The notes: generated by a model from the letters alone, not told the origin. DNA of 64,000 nucleotides from Gammaproteobacteria bacterium (GCA_003132025.1 PKWJ01000018.1:387380-451379), one strand, 5' to 3'. Shown: positions 8,324-18,118, counted from the stretch's first letter. Made by a program: numbers and translations.

Positions 8324-9511
8324 TCAGGTGATCGGACCGGGGTGCATTTCCAGGTGCAGCTGCTCGCCCTGGTAGGGATGCCTGAGCGCGAATTCCTCAT
8401 TGAGCTCCACACCAAGCCCGGGCGCGGTCGGCGGGATTACGTAGCCGTCCTGCCACTGGATCGGCTTCATCAGGATGTCGCTGTGAAAACCCTGCCAGCG
8501 TTCGATGCTCTCCAGGATCAGGAAATTCGGGCTGCAGGTGGCCAGCTGGATATTGGCGGCGCCGACCACCGGACCGCAATACAGGTGCGGGGCGATCTGC
8601 ACGTGCTGCGTCTCGGCCATGCCGGCGATCTTTTTGGCCTCGAGCAGGCCACCGACGCGCCCCAGGTTCATCTGAAAAATCGCGGCAGCGCCGGCGTGCA
8701 GCAGGCGCGCAAAATCGTACTTGGTGGTGAGCCGCTCGCCGGTCGCGATCGGTATTGTGGTCGCACGCGCCACCCGCGCCATCTCTTCCGGACTGTCGGG
8801 CGGCACCGGTTCCTCCAGCCACAGCGGATCGTAGGGTTCCAGGCGTCGCGCCAGGCGGATGGCCCCGGCCGCGGTCATCTGCCCGTGGGTGCCGAACAGC
8901 AGGTCGGCCTTCGATCCGACCGCTTCGCGCAGCACACGCGCAAACTGCTCGGAACGATCCAGCGCCGGTAGCGACAGCTGTCGGCCGTCAAAGGCGCTGT
9001 ACGGGCCTACCGGATCGAACTTGAGCGCCGTGAAGCCCTGGCGCAGGTAATCGAGCGCGCGCTCGGCCGACAGCGTCGCGTCGTGATAGATATCGCTGCC
9101 CTGGTCCGGTCGGGGATAGATGTAGGTGTAGGAGCGCAGGCGCTCGTGCACCTGACCGCCCAGCAGTTTGTAGACCGGCTGGCCGGCCGCCTTGCCGATG
9201 ATGTCCCAACAGGCCATTTCGAGTGCGCTGAGCACACCCATCATGCACAGGTCCGGATGCTGCGTGAAGCCACTGGAATACACGCGCCGCCACAGCGCTT
9301 CGATGTCATGCGGGTCCTTTCCCGCAAGGTAGCGGCCGAACACATCCTCCAGCATCCTGGCCACCAGCTGTGGATGAAATGGCACGCCATAGGACTCGCC
9401 GATCCCGGCGACATTGTCGTTGGTGGTCAGTTTGACGAACACGAACCAGCGGCCGCCGAAATGCGGCGGCGGATTGCCGACCACGAAGGTCCTGATGTCC
9501 TTGAGCTGCAT
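8324..9511 (-). CDS. Mandelate racemase/muconate lactonizing enzyme-family protein (enolase superfamily)
   Basis: 395 aa from the ATG at 9511 (MQLKDIRTFVVGN), a normal family N-terminus; the frame extends upstream to 9643 but those residues look non-homologous. Features are the capping domain, a KF lysine (ALKFDPVG), the second and third metal ligands in WLEEPVPP and TGERL, and an IAPHLYCGP histidine. The first metal-ligand position, normally an Asp in a VDxHG-like strand, reads FGTHGQ here, so the canonical Asp seems replaced. The family abstracts protons alpha to carboxylates, often as sugar-acid dehydratases or betaine racemases/epimerases. A role on a betaine or its sugar-acid neighbour is possible but unproven. 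Confidence 0.83.
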   Translation of the reverse strand: MQLKDIRTFVVGNPPPHFGGRWFVFVKLTTNDNVAGIGESYGVPFHPQLVARMLEDVFGRYLAGKDPHDIEALWRRVYSSGFTQHPDLCMMGVLSALEMACWDIIGKAAGQPVYKLLGGQVHERLRSYTYIYPRPDQGSDIYHDATLSAERALDYLRQGFTALKFDPVGPYSAFDGRQLSLPALDRSEQFARVLREAVGSKADLLFGTHGQMTAAGAIRLARRLEPYDPLWLEEPVPPDSPEEMARVARATTIPIATGERLTTKYDFARLLHAGAAAIFQMNLGRVGGLLEAKKIAGMAETQHVQIAPHLYCGPVVGAANIQLATCSPNFLILESIERWQGFHSDILMKPIQWQDGYVIPPTAPGLGVELNEEFALRHPYQGEQLHLEMHPGPIT

Positions 9512-9760
9512 GCAGGCCAAAGCATAGACGTAAAACGGCATGCGCAGGCGGCTGCCCGCATACGGAAAAGGCCCAGCGCTCAGCAAACAAAGGCATCTGC
9601 GCGCGTCATGGGCCTGCGGGTCCGGGGCAAAATCCAGTACCATGGTTCAGGCGCCGTGCGCCTTTAAGACCCGATCCCATAATCAGCAAGGGGGGCCAGC
9701 AAAATTTCAGTCCCTGCCGCCCTGGAACCGGTCTCAGTCGATGCCAGCCAGGCGTCGTTC

Positions 9761-11047
9761 GTGGCGCGTTGGTACGTGCTGCTGATGATGGTGACCGTCT
9801 ATACGCTCAGCATCGCGGACCGCTATGCGATCTCGACCGTGCTGGAACCGATCCGGCTCGAGCTGCACCTGACGGATTCCGGGATCGCGTTCCTGACCGG
9901 TACCTCGCTCGCGCTGTTCTATGTGCTGTTTGGTTTTCCACTGTCGTGGCTCACCGACCGCTACAGCCGCCGCATTATTCTGACCTGCTCGGTGCTGGCC
10001 TGGTCGGCCATGACCATCTGCACCGGGCTGTCGCACAATTATCGCCAACTGCAACTGTCGCGGCTGGGCGTCGGGGTCGGTGAAGCCGGCGGCACCCCGG
10101 GCGCAAACTCGATCCTGTCGGATTATTTTCCCTGCGTACGTCGGCCAATGGCATTGACGATCTTCGCGCTCGGCGCGCCGATCGGCGCCTGGATCGCGGC
10201 GGATTTCGCCGGTCGCATATCGGATCTGTATGGTTGGCGCACGGTATTTCTGTGGCTCGGTGCCGCCGGCGTGATCTTCGGCGTGTGGCTGTATGCGACG
10301 GTGCGCGAACCGCGTCGCGGCTGTCTCGACCACCGGCTGCAGGCGGACAGCCCATCGTTCCTGGTGACGATGAAATACCTGTGGAGCCAGCGCGCAGCGG
10401 TGCACGTGGTGCTGGCCACTTCAGTGTGTGCGCTGTGGGGCTGGGGCCTGATGTGGTGGACGCCGACATTCCTGATGCGCACCTATTCACTCAGCGCCGG
10501 CCAGGCTGGAGCGATTACCGCGCCGATACACCTGTACGGCGGCATCGCCGCCTCGCTACTGACTGCCTGGCTGCTGGCGCAGCCCTGGATGGCGAACCCA
10601 AAGCGCATCGTGTGGCTGCTGGGTAGCATCATCGGTGTGTCGACCATCATTTCGATCGTGATCTACTGGAGCCACTCACTGAGCGTGGCCACGGCGCTGT
10701 TCTGGATATTTATCCCATCGATCTATTTCTATATCGGACCCGGCTTCGGACTGTTGAACAATCTGGCCGAGCCGCGCATGCGCGCGATGTTTTGCTGCGT
10801 CGTGCTGTTCGTGGCCAATGTGTTCAACCTGGTGGTCGCGCCCCAGGCGGTCGGCTTGCTGAGCGACTGGTTCGCACCCGGCCACATCGCCAATGCGGCG
10901 TCGCTGCGTCTGGCATTGCTGTGCCTGGCGCCGACCGGGTTCTGGGCCACATTTCATTTCTTCTGGTCGGCCCGGCACCTGGTACAGGATCAGGAGCGCG
11001 CCACCGGCATCAAGGTGATGGGGCGGCCTGAACTGACCGCTCTTTAA
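9761..11047 (+). CDS. Major facilitator superfamily transporter
   Basis: 428 aa from a GTG start, with about 12 hydrophobic segments. MFS signatures include a motif-A-like loop after TM2 (SWLTDRYSRR), a RLGVGVGEAG stretch in TM4 and GWRTVFLWLG in TM5, the pattern of spinster-like or aromatic/organic acid carriers. The frame upstream of the GTG has no ATG; a GGGGGG run at 9690-9695 sits 8 nt before an in-frame ATT at 9704, so a longer protein with a rare start is possible. It is divergent from the enolase-superfamily gene and convergent with the ABC operon ending at 11050. Substrate unknown; an amine or organic acid is plausible from context. Confidence 0.85.
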   Translation: MARWYVLLMMVTVYTLSIADRYAISTVLEPIRLELHLTDSGIAFLTGTSLALFYVLFGFPLSWLTDRYSRRIILTCSVLAWSAMTICTGLSHNYRQLQLSRLGVGVGEAGGTPGANSILSDYFPCVRRPMALTIFALGAPIGAWIAADFAGRISDLYGWRTVFLWLGAAGVIFGVWLYATVREPRRGCLDHRLQADSPSFLVTMKYLWSQRAAVHVVLATSVCALWGWGLMWWTPTFLMRTYSLSAGQAGAITAPIHLYGGIAASLLTAWLLAQPWMANPKRIVWLLGSIIGVSTIISIVIYWSHSLSVATALFWIFIPSIYFYIGPGFGLLNNLAEPRMRAMFCCVVLFVANVFNLVVAPQAVGLLSDWFAPGHIANAASLRLALLCLAPTGFWATFHFFWSARHLVQDQERATGIKVMGRPELTAL

Positions 11048-11049
11048 GC

Positions 11050-11940
11050 CTACGCCGCGTCCGCCGCTGTCGCCGCGGTTCTTTCGGCGCCGCGACGCCC
11101 GGTGCGCATCAGCGCCAGCGCCAGCAGCGCCGAGGCCAGCATCAGGAACAGGCTCACGGCGTTCAACACCGGGCTCGCGCCCTCGCGCATGCGGCCGTAC
11201 ATCAGCACCGTCAATGGCGCGTCCTCGCCCACCAGCATCAGCGTGGTATTGAAGTTCTCGAATGACATCAGGAACGAGATCGCCGCCGAGCCGATCAGCG
11301 CCGGGCGCAGATAGGGAAACGTGATGGTGCGCAACACCGCCGCCTGCGAGGCGCCCAGGTTGAGCGCGGCCTCCTCCAGCGTGCGGTCGAAGCGCTTCAG
11401 TCGCGCGCTGATCATCAGTGTGGCGATGGTGGCCACGAACGAGAACTGGCCGAGCACCACCAGCACCAGTCCTGGCCGCAGGAAGTCCAGATCGAGTCCC
11501 CACAGGCTGTCGGCAAGTTCCGCCAGTCGACTGCAGAACGCCAGGATCGAGATGCCGAGGATGACGCCCGGAATCACCAGCGGCACCAGCATCAGCACCG
11601 ACAGCAGCTGCTTGCCCGGAAAACGACAGCGCTCCATCAGGAACGCATTCGCGGTGCCCACCAGCACCGACAGCGCGGTGACCCAGCTTGCGACCACGAC
11701 GCTGGTCCAGATACTGCCGAGCAGCTCCGCATCGCGAAACAGCCCGACGCGGCCGGCGGCTGGATTGCCGAGGAACCAGTCGAGCGTGAAACCGTGCCAC
11801 GGTGGCGCCGGATAGGGCGCGTTGTTGAACGCGAACACCGCCACCACGGTCAGCGGCACGAACAGGAACAACAGGAACGCGCCCAGGTAGAGCGCGGTGG
11901 CGGCACGCAGCCAGGCCGGACGGGGTAGCGAGGCGATCAT
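11050..11940 (-). CDS. Polyamine/amine-type ABC transporter permease (PotC/PotI-like)
   Basis: 296 aa, starting at the ATG at 11940, which overlaps the upstream permease stop as ATGA. There are six membrane segments and the binding-protein-dependent permease EAA loop (EEAALNLGASQAAVLRTITFPYLRPAL). The N-terminal AFNNAPYPAPPWHGFTLDWF stretch resembles PotC/PotI. It is the last gene of a four-gene importer (binding protein, ATPase, two permeases) that follows the sox/dimethylglycine dehydrogenase genes. The likely cargo is a methylated amine or betaine rather than a classical polyamine, judging by the operon; that is inference. Confidence 0.9.
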   Translation of the reverse strand: MIASLPRPAWLRAATALYLGAFLLFLFVPLTVVAVFAFNNAPYPAPPWHGFTLDWFLGNPAAGRVGLFRDAELLGSIWTSVVVASWVTALSVLVGTANAFLMERCRFPGKQLLSVLMLVPLVIPGVILGISILAFCSRLAELADSLWGLDLDFLRPGLVLVVLGQFSFVATIATLMISARLKRFDRTLEEAALNLGASQAAVLRTITFPYLRPALIGSAAISFLMSFENFNTTLMLVGEDAPLTVLMYGRMREGASPVLNAVSLFLMLASALLALALMRTGRRGAERTAATAADAA

Positions 11941-12821
11941 GCGCGGCGCATCACGTCGACGAAACGCTGGCCGCTGACCCGCAGACCGAGCGCGACCATG
12001 CCGGTGGACAGCGCCAGCAGCAGAAAGCCGAACGCCGCACCCTGCTCCCAGTTGAAGCGCACGATGAACTGGGTGTAGATCAGCTCGGTGAACCACTGCG
12101 AGTTCTTGCCGCCGAGCAGGTTCGGGGTCAGGTAATTGCCGAGCGTCAGCATGAACACCACGATGCAACCGGAGGTGATTCCTGGCGCCGCGTGCGGTAT
12201 GACGATCTGCCGCAGGATCGCGGGTCCCTTGGCGCCAAGGTTATAGGCCGCTTCGATCAGCGAATTGTCCAGGCTCTCGAGACTGCTCACCAGCGGTACC
12301 ACCATGAACAGCAGCGAGGTATAGACCAGTCCGACCAGGATCGTGGCATTGTGGTAGAGCAGCTCGACCGGCACCGCGGTGATGCCGAGGCGCACCAGCA
12401 GCGTCGGCAGCACGCCGGATTCGCGCAGCAGGATCAGCCAGCCGAGCGCCCGCACCGTTTCGCTGACCCAGAACGGAATCAGGCACAGTACGAACAGCAG
12501 CGAGCTGGCGCGGCCGCGCGCGACCTTGGCAATGATCCATGCCACCGGAAACGCCACCAGCAATGTCAGCGCGGTGGCGAGCGCTGACATGATCGCGGTA
12601 CGGACGAACACCCCCCAGTACAGCGGCTCGGAAAAGAATGTCCGGTACTGCATCAGGCTCGCCGCGTAGGTATGCGGGGCGATACGCTCGCGAAAGGACA
12701 GCAGCGCCAGCTGCACGTGCGGCAGGATGATCAACGCAAACAGCCACAGCAGTGCCGGCGTCAGCAGCACCGCCAGCATCATGCGGCGCCGCCAGACCGC
12801 CGGGCTGGAAGTTTCAGACAT
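11937..12821 (-). CDS. Polyamine/amine-type ABC transporter permease (PotB/PotH-like)
   Basis: 294 aa with six predicted membrane helices. The EAA motif region reads LIEAAYNLGAKGPAILRQIVIPHAAPG, as in PotB/PotH. The short cytoplasmic N-terminus and the periplasmic PHTYAASLMQYRTFF segment also match that subfamily. The ATG at 12821 overlaps the stop of the ATPase gene by 8 nt, and its own stop overlaps the next permease by 4 nt, so the pair is translationally coupled. It should form the heterodimeric membrane channel with the downstream permease. Confidence 0.9.
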   Translation of the reverse strand: MSETSSPAVWRRRMMLAVLLTPALLWLFALIILPHVQLALLSFRERIAPHTYAASLMQYRTFFSEPLYWGVFVRTAIMSALATALTLLVAFPVAWIIAKVARGRASSLLFVLCLIPFWVSETVRALGWLILLRESGVLPTLLVRLGITAVPVELLYHNATILVGLVYTSLLFMVVPLVSSLESLDNSLIEAAYNLGAKGPAILRQIVIPHAAPGITSGCIVVFMLTLGNYLTPNLLGGKNSQWFTELIYTQFIVRFNWEQGAAFGFLLLALSTGMVALGLRVSGQRFVDVMRRA

Positions 12822-13920
12822 GGACGCTGCCCGCGGTGAAGCAGATCGCGCGCTGCGGATCGAAGCCGAAGAACACCTGGGCGCCCGGTTTCAGATCCGC
12901 CAGGCGGCCGGTCTGCGGCAGCGCGACGCGAAACTCGAAACGCGTCTGCTGCTCCACGATCAGCACCGCGGAGTTGGCGCCGTCGAACAGCAGGCTCTGG
13001 ACTTCGCCCGCGTAGCGCGCCATTTGCGGCGGCAGCTGCGCGGCCTCGAGCTCGATGCTGGCGACTTCCGGGCGGACGAACGCCGCGACCGGATCGCCCG
13101 CGGAAACCGAGCCACTGCGACGGGCGCGCACCGACCAGCCCTGCGCCGTGTGCAGCTCGACCAGCTCGCCGTCGACGCGCTCGGCGCGCCCGGGAATGCG
13201 ATTGTTGGCGCCGACGAAGCCGGCAACGAACGCGGTGGCCGGTTCGTAGTACAGCTGTTGCGGCGTGCCGACCTGCTCGAAATGGCCGCGGTTCATCACC
13301 GCCACATGATCCGACAGCACCAATGCCTCGGACTGGTCGTGCGTGATGTAGACGAAGGTGGTGCCGAAGGCCGCCTGCAGCTGCTTGAGTTCGATCTTCA
13401 TGTGCTCGCGCAATTTCAGATCGAGCGCACCCAGGGGCTCATCGAGCAGCAATAGCGTGGGTTCGAGCACCAGGCTGCGGGCGATCGCGACCCGCTGGCG
13501 CTGGCCGCCCGACAGCTCCTCGACCCGTTTGCTGGCCGCACCGGCCAGACCCACGCGCTCGAGCATGGCGGCGGCGCGGCGCGCGCGCTCGGCCTTGTTC
13601 ACGCCGCGGCGCGCCAACCCGAAGCCGACGTTCTCGCCCACCGACATCATCGGAAACAGCGCCAGGTGCTGGAACACCATGTTGACCGGTCGGCGGTTAG
13701 GCGCCACCTCGCGCATGCTGCGCCCGCCGATGCGAATGTCACCGCTGTCGGGCAGCGTGAATCCGGCAATCATCCGCAGCAGCGTGGTCTTACCGCAGCC
13801 GGACGGTCCGAGAATGGAGAAAAAACTGCCACGCTCGACCGCGAACGACAGCCGGTCGACCGCCACGTGATCAGCGAAGCGCTTGTCGAGCTGCTCGACG
13901 CTGAGATCCGGGGTGCTCAA
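12814..13920 (-). CDS. Polyamine/amine-type ABC transporter ATP-binding protein (PotA/PotG-like)
   Basis: 368 aa. Walker A GPSGCGKTT (about 38-46), Q-loop FQH, signature LSGGQRQR, Walker B LLLLDEPLGALD and the switch His in THDQSEAL are intact. A C-terminal TOBE-like domain of about 110 residues follows, as in PotA. The start is a TTG at 13920 overlapping the upstream stop (TTGA), with AAGG about 8 nt before it. It energises import by the two permeases and binding protein encoded next to it. Confidence 0.91.
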   Translation of the reverse strand: MSTPDLSVEQLDKRFADHVAVDRLSFAVERGSFFSILGPSGCGKTTLLRMIAGFTLPDSGDIRIGGRSMREVAPNRRPVNMVFQHLALFPMMSVGENVGFGLARRGVNKAERARRAAAMLERVGLAGAASKRVEELSGGQRQRVAIARSLVLEPTLLLLDEPLGALDLKLREHMKIELKQLQAAFGTTFVYITHDQSEALVLSDHVAVMNRGHFEQVGTPQQLYYEPATAFVAGFVGANNRIPGRAERVDGELVELHTAQGWSVRARRSGSVSAGDPVAAFVRPEVASIELEAAQLPPQMARYAGEVQSLLFDGANSAVLIVEQQTRFEFRVALPQTGRLADLKPGAQVFFGFDPQRAICFTAGSVHV

Positions 13921-14981
13921 TTGGCGGCCTTGATGCGATCCAGGATCCGCCCTTCGGTTTCCTCCACGCCCGACGGGATCGCCGGATACCAGTGAATGTC
14001 CTTGAAAGCGCCACCCGGAAAGCTGGCGTTGAACTGCGCGCGGAATTTCTGGTTGACCAGGTTTTCAGTACCGCGTGCGGCAGTCCAGTTGCCGACCGAA
14101 TTGGTGATCTTGGCCGCCACGTCCGGTCGCATGGTGAAATTGATCCAGGCGTAGGCCGCGGCGTCGTTGCGGCCGCGCGCCGGCAGCGCGAAGGTATCCA
14201 GCCAGCCCATGGCGCCGGACTTGGGTACGATGAACTGGATATTCGGGTCCTGGCGATTGAGCGTCCAGCCGCCGGTATCCCACATCATCGCGGCAACGAT
14301 CTCACCCGAGCGCATGCCGTTGAGCAGCTGGTCCTTGTTGTCGTAGAAGAACCGGACGATCGACTTGCAGGCCGAGAGGGTCGCGCCGACGCTCTCCATC
14401 AGCGCCGCGTACGCCTTGGGATCGCCATAGAGCGCAAACGGATCCTTGCCGGCCGCGAACGCAAACGCCATCAATACCGGCCGGCGCAGCCGCAGCGAGG
14501 TCTTGCCCTTGAGGTCCTGCCGGCATAGGTCCGGATAGTCGGCGACCTTGGCGTACTTGGTGTTGACCACCAGCCCATCGGCGCCCCACAGGTAGGGCAG
14601 TCCGTACAGCTTGCCGTCCAGCGTGGTGTTCCTGCGCGTGACCTCGAGTATCTCCGGGGTGAATTGTTCGATCTTGACCTGGCTCAGGTCGATCGGCTTG
14701 TAGATGCCGAATTCGCGCTGCACGCCGGTGATGCGATCCTGCGACGGCTGCGCGAGATCGAAGCCGGCGCCGCCGGTGGCGCGCAGCTTGGAGATGATTT
14801 CCTCGTTGTTCGACAGCGTCACCTCCACCTGGATGCCGGTCTCCTGCTTGAACTGCGCGATCACGTCGGCCGGTGCGTAGTCGGCCCAGGTGATCAGGCG
14901 CAGTTTCTTGGCATCGTCGGCCACGGCAGTTCCGTGCGCCACGAGGGCCAGCAGCAACACAATGCCGAACAGGGCTTTCAT
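13917..14981 (-). CDS. Periplasmic substrate-binding protein of the polyamine/amine-type ABC importer (PotD/PotF-like)
   Basis: 354 aa. Residues 1-22 form a typical Sec signal peptide ending near VAD. The mature protein begins with the PotD-family LRLITWADYAPADVIAQF and has further family segments (NNEEIISKLRATGG, LYGLPYLWGADGLVVN). It is the first gene of the importer, 114 nt downstream of the dimethylglycine dehydrogenase on the same strand. PotD-type binding proteins hold cationic amines through acidic residues; the exact ligand is not visible. Confidence 0.9.
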   Translation of the reverse strand: MKALFGIVLLLALVAHGTAVADDAKKLRLITWADYAPADVIAQFKQETGIQVEVTLSNNEEIISKLRATGGAGFDLAQPSQDRITGVQREFGIYKPIDLSQVKIEQFTPEILEVTRRNTTLDGKLYGLPYLWGADGLVVNTKYAKVADYPDLCRQDLKGKTSLRLRRPVLMAFAFAAGKDPFALYGDPKAYAALMESVGATLSACKSIVRFFYDNKDQLLNGMRSGEIVAAMMWDTGGWTLNRQDPNIQFIVPKSGAMGWLDTFALPARGRNDAAAYAWINFTMRPDVAAKITNSVGNWTAARGTENLVNQKFRAQFNASFPGGAFKDIHWYPAIPSGVEETEGRILDRIKAAN

Positions 14982-15095
14982 ACTTTCTCCGTTCCGAAGC
15001 GCGCGCGTTTATTGATGATAAGGCCGGCGTGTGACGCCGCACGCCACGCCAAGCTTCTCCGTTCGTCCGGGCGTCGTCAATTTACCGCCCTTAAT

Positions 15096-17510
15096 CTATG
15101 CGCGCAGCCGCAGCCCCTGCGGATCGTACAGCGGCTGCAGCCGCACCGTGGCGGTGCGTATCTCGCCCAGAATATCGATCTCGAAGCGTTCGCCGTCGCA
15201 CGCCAGGCCGGCGGGCACATAGCCGGCGGCAAGGCTCTTGGCGACGCAATGCCCGAACGCGCCCGAGGTCACGTAGCCCACGGCCGCACCGTCCTTGATA
15301 ATCGACTCGTAGCCGATCACGTCGGCATCGCCAGCCGCGATCTCCATGACCACGAAGCGGCGCGCCGGCCCTGCCGCACGCTCGGCGCTGGCGGCCGCGC
15401 GCCCGGTGAAATCGGCCTTGCCGAAGTCGATGAAGCGGTCGAGCCCGGTTTCGGCTGCGGTGTAGTCGGGGCGAAAGTCCTTGTTGAACGAGCCATAGGC
15501 CTTCTCCAGCCGCAGCGACGACAGCGCACGGCCGCCGAAATGCTTGAGGCCGAGCGAGCGCCCCGCATCCCACAGCTCATCATAGAGCGTGGCGAAATAG
15601 TCCGGCGTGGTCCAGATCTCGTAGCCGAGTTCGCCGGTGAAGCCGGCACGCGTCAGGAGCGCCGGCGCCAGTCCCACCGCGGTTTGCCTGAGCTGGAACA
15701 GCTTGAACGCCGCTGCCGACAGATCCGCGCGCACCAGCGGTTGCAGCAGTGCGCGCGCCTGCGGACCTGCGATCGACACGCCGCACAGGCTCGAGGCCGC
15801 CGAGCGTACGAAGACATCGGCCGGGGGTTCGCTGGTCCAGAACCAGCGCAGGTGGAATTCCTCGGCGAAGCCGGAGCCCACGATCATGAAGCGGTCGTCG
15901 GCCAGGCAGGCAATCGTCAGGTCGCCGATGATGCGGCCGGCGGGGCTGAGCATCGGCGCCAGGGCGAGTCGTCCGGGTACGGGTATGCGGCTGGCAAACA
16001 CCCGATCAAGCCAGGCGCGCGCGCCGCGGCCGGTGACCTCGTATTTTCCATAGTTCGTGGTTTCGTACAGGCCCACGGTAGCGCGCACCGCCTGGCATTC
16101 GGCGCGCACGTGGGCAAAGGCCTCCGAGCGCCGATAGGTCGGGGTCTCGGTCGGCGGCACACCGCTCGGTGCGAACCAGAGCGCATGCTCGAGTCCGAAG
16201 TTCGCCCCCATGACCGCGCCGGCGGCCCGCAACCGATCGTAGATCGGCGACCGGCGCACCGGACGGGCGGCGGCCAACTCCTCGTTCGGATAGGCCAGGC
16301 GGAAGCGGCGCGAGTAATTCTCCGGCACCTTGAGCGACGTGTACCTGGGCGTGGCAAAGGCACCAAAGCGCGCCACATCCATCGACAGAATGTCCTGGCC
16401 GGGGTCGTTGTGCGCCATCCAGCGCGACAGCACCAGGCCGATGCCGCCGCCCTGGCTGAAACCCGCCATCACGGCGCAGGCTACCCAGTAGTTGGTGAGG
16501 CCGCGCACCGGACCGACCAGCGGATTACCGTCGGGCGCAAAGGTGAACGGACCGTTGATTGCCTTCCTGATGCCAACGCGCCCGAGCGCCGGAAAATGCT
16601 GGAACCCGACCTCGAAATACGGCGCCAGGCGCTCGAAATCATCCGGCAGCAGCTGCATCGAAAAGTCATCCGGAGTTTTCACCGCCGACCAGATCACCCC
16701 CTGCGGTTCGTAGGTTCCGATCAACGCACCGCCGCGCTCCTGGCGCATGTAGATCTCGCCCGCATAGTCGGTGGTGTTGACGATCTCGTGATCGCGACCG
16801 GCCAGCTCCGGAATGTCTTCGGTGATCAGGTAGTGGTGCTCCATCGCCAGCACCGGCAGCTCGATGCCGACCATGTGGCCGACCTCGCGCGCCCACAAGC
16901 CGGCGCAGTTGACCACATGCTCGGCGTGCACCGTGCCCTTGTCGGTCACCACGTCCCACGAGCCGTCGGCGCGCTGCGCCAGCGAGCGCACACGCGTGAA
17001 GCGCTCCACCGAGGCTCCGAGCTGACGCGCCGCCTTGACGTAGGCGTGCGTGGTTCCGGACGGATCGCAATGCCCGCCGTCCGCGCGCCACAGCGCGCCG
17101 ATGAAGTGGCTGGTATCGATCAGCGGATTGAGGTGCCGGGCCTGCTCGAGCGAGATCATTTCGGTTTCCATGCCGAGATAGCGCGCGCGCGAACATATGA
17201 GTTTCAGGCTATCGAGCTCGCCGGCGGTCGCCGCCAGCATCAGGCCGCCGTTGGGATGCAGGCCGCAGGATTGGCCCGACAGTGCCTCGATCTCGCGATA
17301 CAGATCGATGGTGTATTTCTGCAGCCGCGAGATATTGGCTTCGCCGTTGAAGGTGTGCATGCCGCCCGCGGCGTGCCAGGTCGAACCGGCCGCCAGCTCG
17401 CTCTGCTCGATCAGCAGCACGTCGGTCCAGCCGATCTTCGCCAGGTGATAGAGCGTACTGGCGCCGACCACGCCGCCGCCGATGATCACCACGCGTGCGC
17501 TGCCCTTCAT
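15096..17510 (-). CDS. Dimethylglycine dehydrogenase-like flavoprotein (FAD oxidoreductase + GcvT-like THF domain), copy 1
   Basis: 804 aa; the ATG at 17510 overlaps the soxG stop as ATGA. An N-terminal DAO-type FAD domain has VVIIGGGVVGASTLYHLAK and an SGSTWHAAGG-like segment (AAGSTWHAAGGMHTF) that includes the His bearing covalent FAD in dimethylglycine dehydrogenases. The C-terminal 400 residues are a GcvT/aminomethyltransferase fold that binds THF and captures the released formaldehyde unit as methylene-THF. Expected reaction: dimethylglycine (or a similar N-methyl compound) to sarcosine. It lies directly after soxBDAG, so the operon can carry two successive demethylations. It is homologous over its full length to the copy at 39117. 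Confidence 0.9.
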   Translation of the reverse strand: MKGSARVVIIGGGVVGASTLYHLAKIGWTDVLLIEQSELAAGSTWHAAGGMHTFNGEANISRLQKYTIDLYREIEALSGQSCGLHPNGGLMLAATAGELDSLKLICSRARYLGMETEMISLEQARHLNPLIDTSHFIGALWRADGGHCDPSGTTHAYVKAARQLGASVERFTRVRSLAQRADGSWDVVTDKGTVHAEHVVNCAGLWAREVGHMVGIELPVLAMEHHYLITEDIPELAGRDHEIVNTTDYAGEIYMRQERGGALIGTYEPQGVIWSAVKTPDDFSMQLLPDDFERLAPYFEVGFQHFPALGRVGIRKAINGPFTFAPDGNPLVGPVRGLTNYWVACAVMAGFSQGGGIGLVLSRWMAHNDPGQDILSMDVARFGAFATPRYTSLKVPENYSRRFRLAYPNEELAAARPVRRSPIYDRLRAAGAVMGANFGLEHALWFAPSGVPPTETPTYRRSEAFAHVRAECQAVRATVGLYETTNYGKYEVTGRGARAWLDRVFASRIPVPGRLALAPMLSPAGRIIGDLTIACLADDRFMIVGSGFAEEFHLRWFWTSEPPADVFVRSAASSLCGVSIAGPQARALLQPLVRADLSAAAFKLFQLRQTAVGLAPALLTRAGFTGELGYEIWTTPDYFATLYDELWDAGRSLGLKHFGGRALSSLRLEKAYGSFNKDFRPDYTAAETGLDRFIDFGKADFTGRAAASAERAAGPARRFVVMEIAAGDADVIGYESIIKDGAAVGYVTSGAFGHCVAKSLAAGYVPAGLACDGERFEIDILGEIRTATVRLQPLYDPQGLRLRA

Positions 17511-18118
17511 GACGGTTTGTCTCCGCACCCGACGGCGTCATCGGACGCAGCGGCGTCATTCCGCTGCGATGGCGGCTCGAAGCCCAACGGTCGTGCAGCG
17601 GCCAACAGCCATTCGTGAAAATGCCGTGCCGTGCTCGCAGGCGTCAGCAGCAGCAGGCCCGAGCCCAGCGCCACCAGGATCACCGCTACCTGCGCCATGA
17701 TCGTGGCGCAGGCCGTACCCACAGGGAATGCCTGCGCATCAAGATCGATGCGGCAGGAGCGGACCAGCACCTCGCGCGCCTGGGAGCCGGAAAATTCCAG
17801 CGTACTGAGGGCCGAGGACAGGTCGAGCACGGCGCCGAGGCCGACGCATGCGCTTTGCCAGGCGGCCGCGCTCGCCCCGACGGACGCCGGCGGCGTCAGG
17901 ATCAGCCAGCGCTCCGGACGCACGCACAGCGCCAGGTGATCGGCCGCGGCCACGGCGCGGCCGAGTGCCGGCAGTTGCACGCCCCGTTCGAGCGCGATCC
18001 TGGCAACGTCGGGCGCGCGCCCGCGCAGCGCCGCGATCTCGACGATATCGCTGGCGCTGGTATCAAGATGCAGGCCGGAAGCGTTGCCGGGCATCGACCC
18101 TGACTCAGGCACGGACAC
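17507..18118 (-). CDS. soxG: Sarcosine oxidase gamma subunit (SoxG)
   Basis: 203 aa using the GTG at 18118, which has GGAGAA 5 nt upstream and overlaps the soxA stop; a TTG at 18136 would add six residues. The sequence shows the SoxG/YgfZ-like pattern LCVRPERWLIL, AVLDLSSALSTLEFSG and CRIDLDAQAFPVGTACATIMAQVAVIL. In heterotetrameric sarcosine oxidase the gamma subunit packs against alpha and has no own redox centre. Position after soxB, soxD and soxA gives the canonical order. The stop overlaps the dimethylglycine dehydrogenase start by 4 nt. Confidence 0.86.
   Translation of the reverse strand: MSVPESGSMPGNASGLHLDTSASDIVEIAALRGRAPDVARIALERGVQLPALGRAVAAADHLALCVRPERWLILTPPASVGASAAAWQSACVGLGAVLDLSSALSTLEFSGSQAREVLVRSCRIDLDAQAFPVGTACATIMAQVAVILVALGSGLLLLTPASTARHFHEWLLAAARPLGFEPPSQRNDAAASDDAVGCGDKPS

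Noticed and set aside
14664..17618. A 984-codon plus-strand frame opposite the dimethylglycine dehydrogenase
   Set aside because: It is caused by high GC content; its sequence has no recognisable domains while the minus strand encodes an intact flavoprotein.
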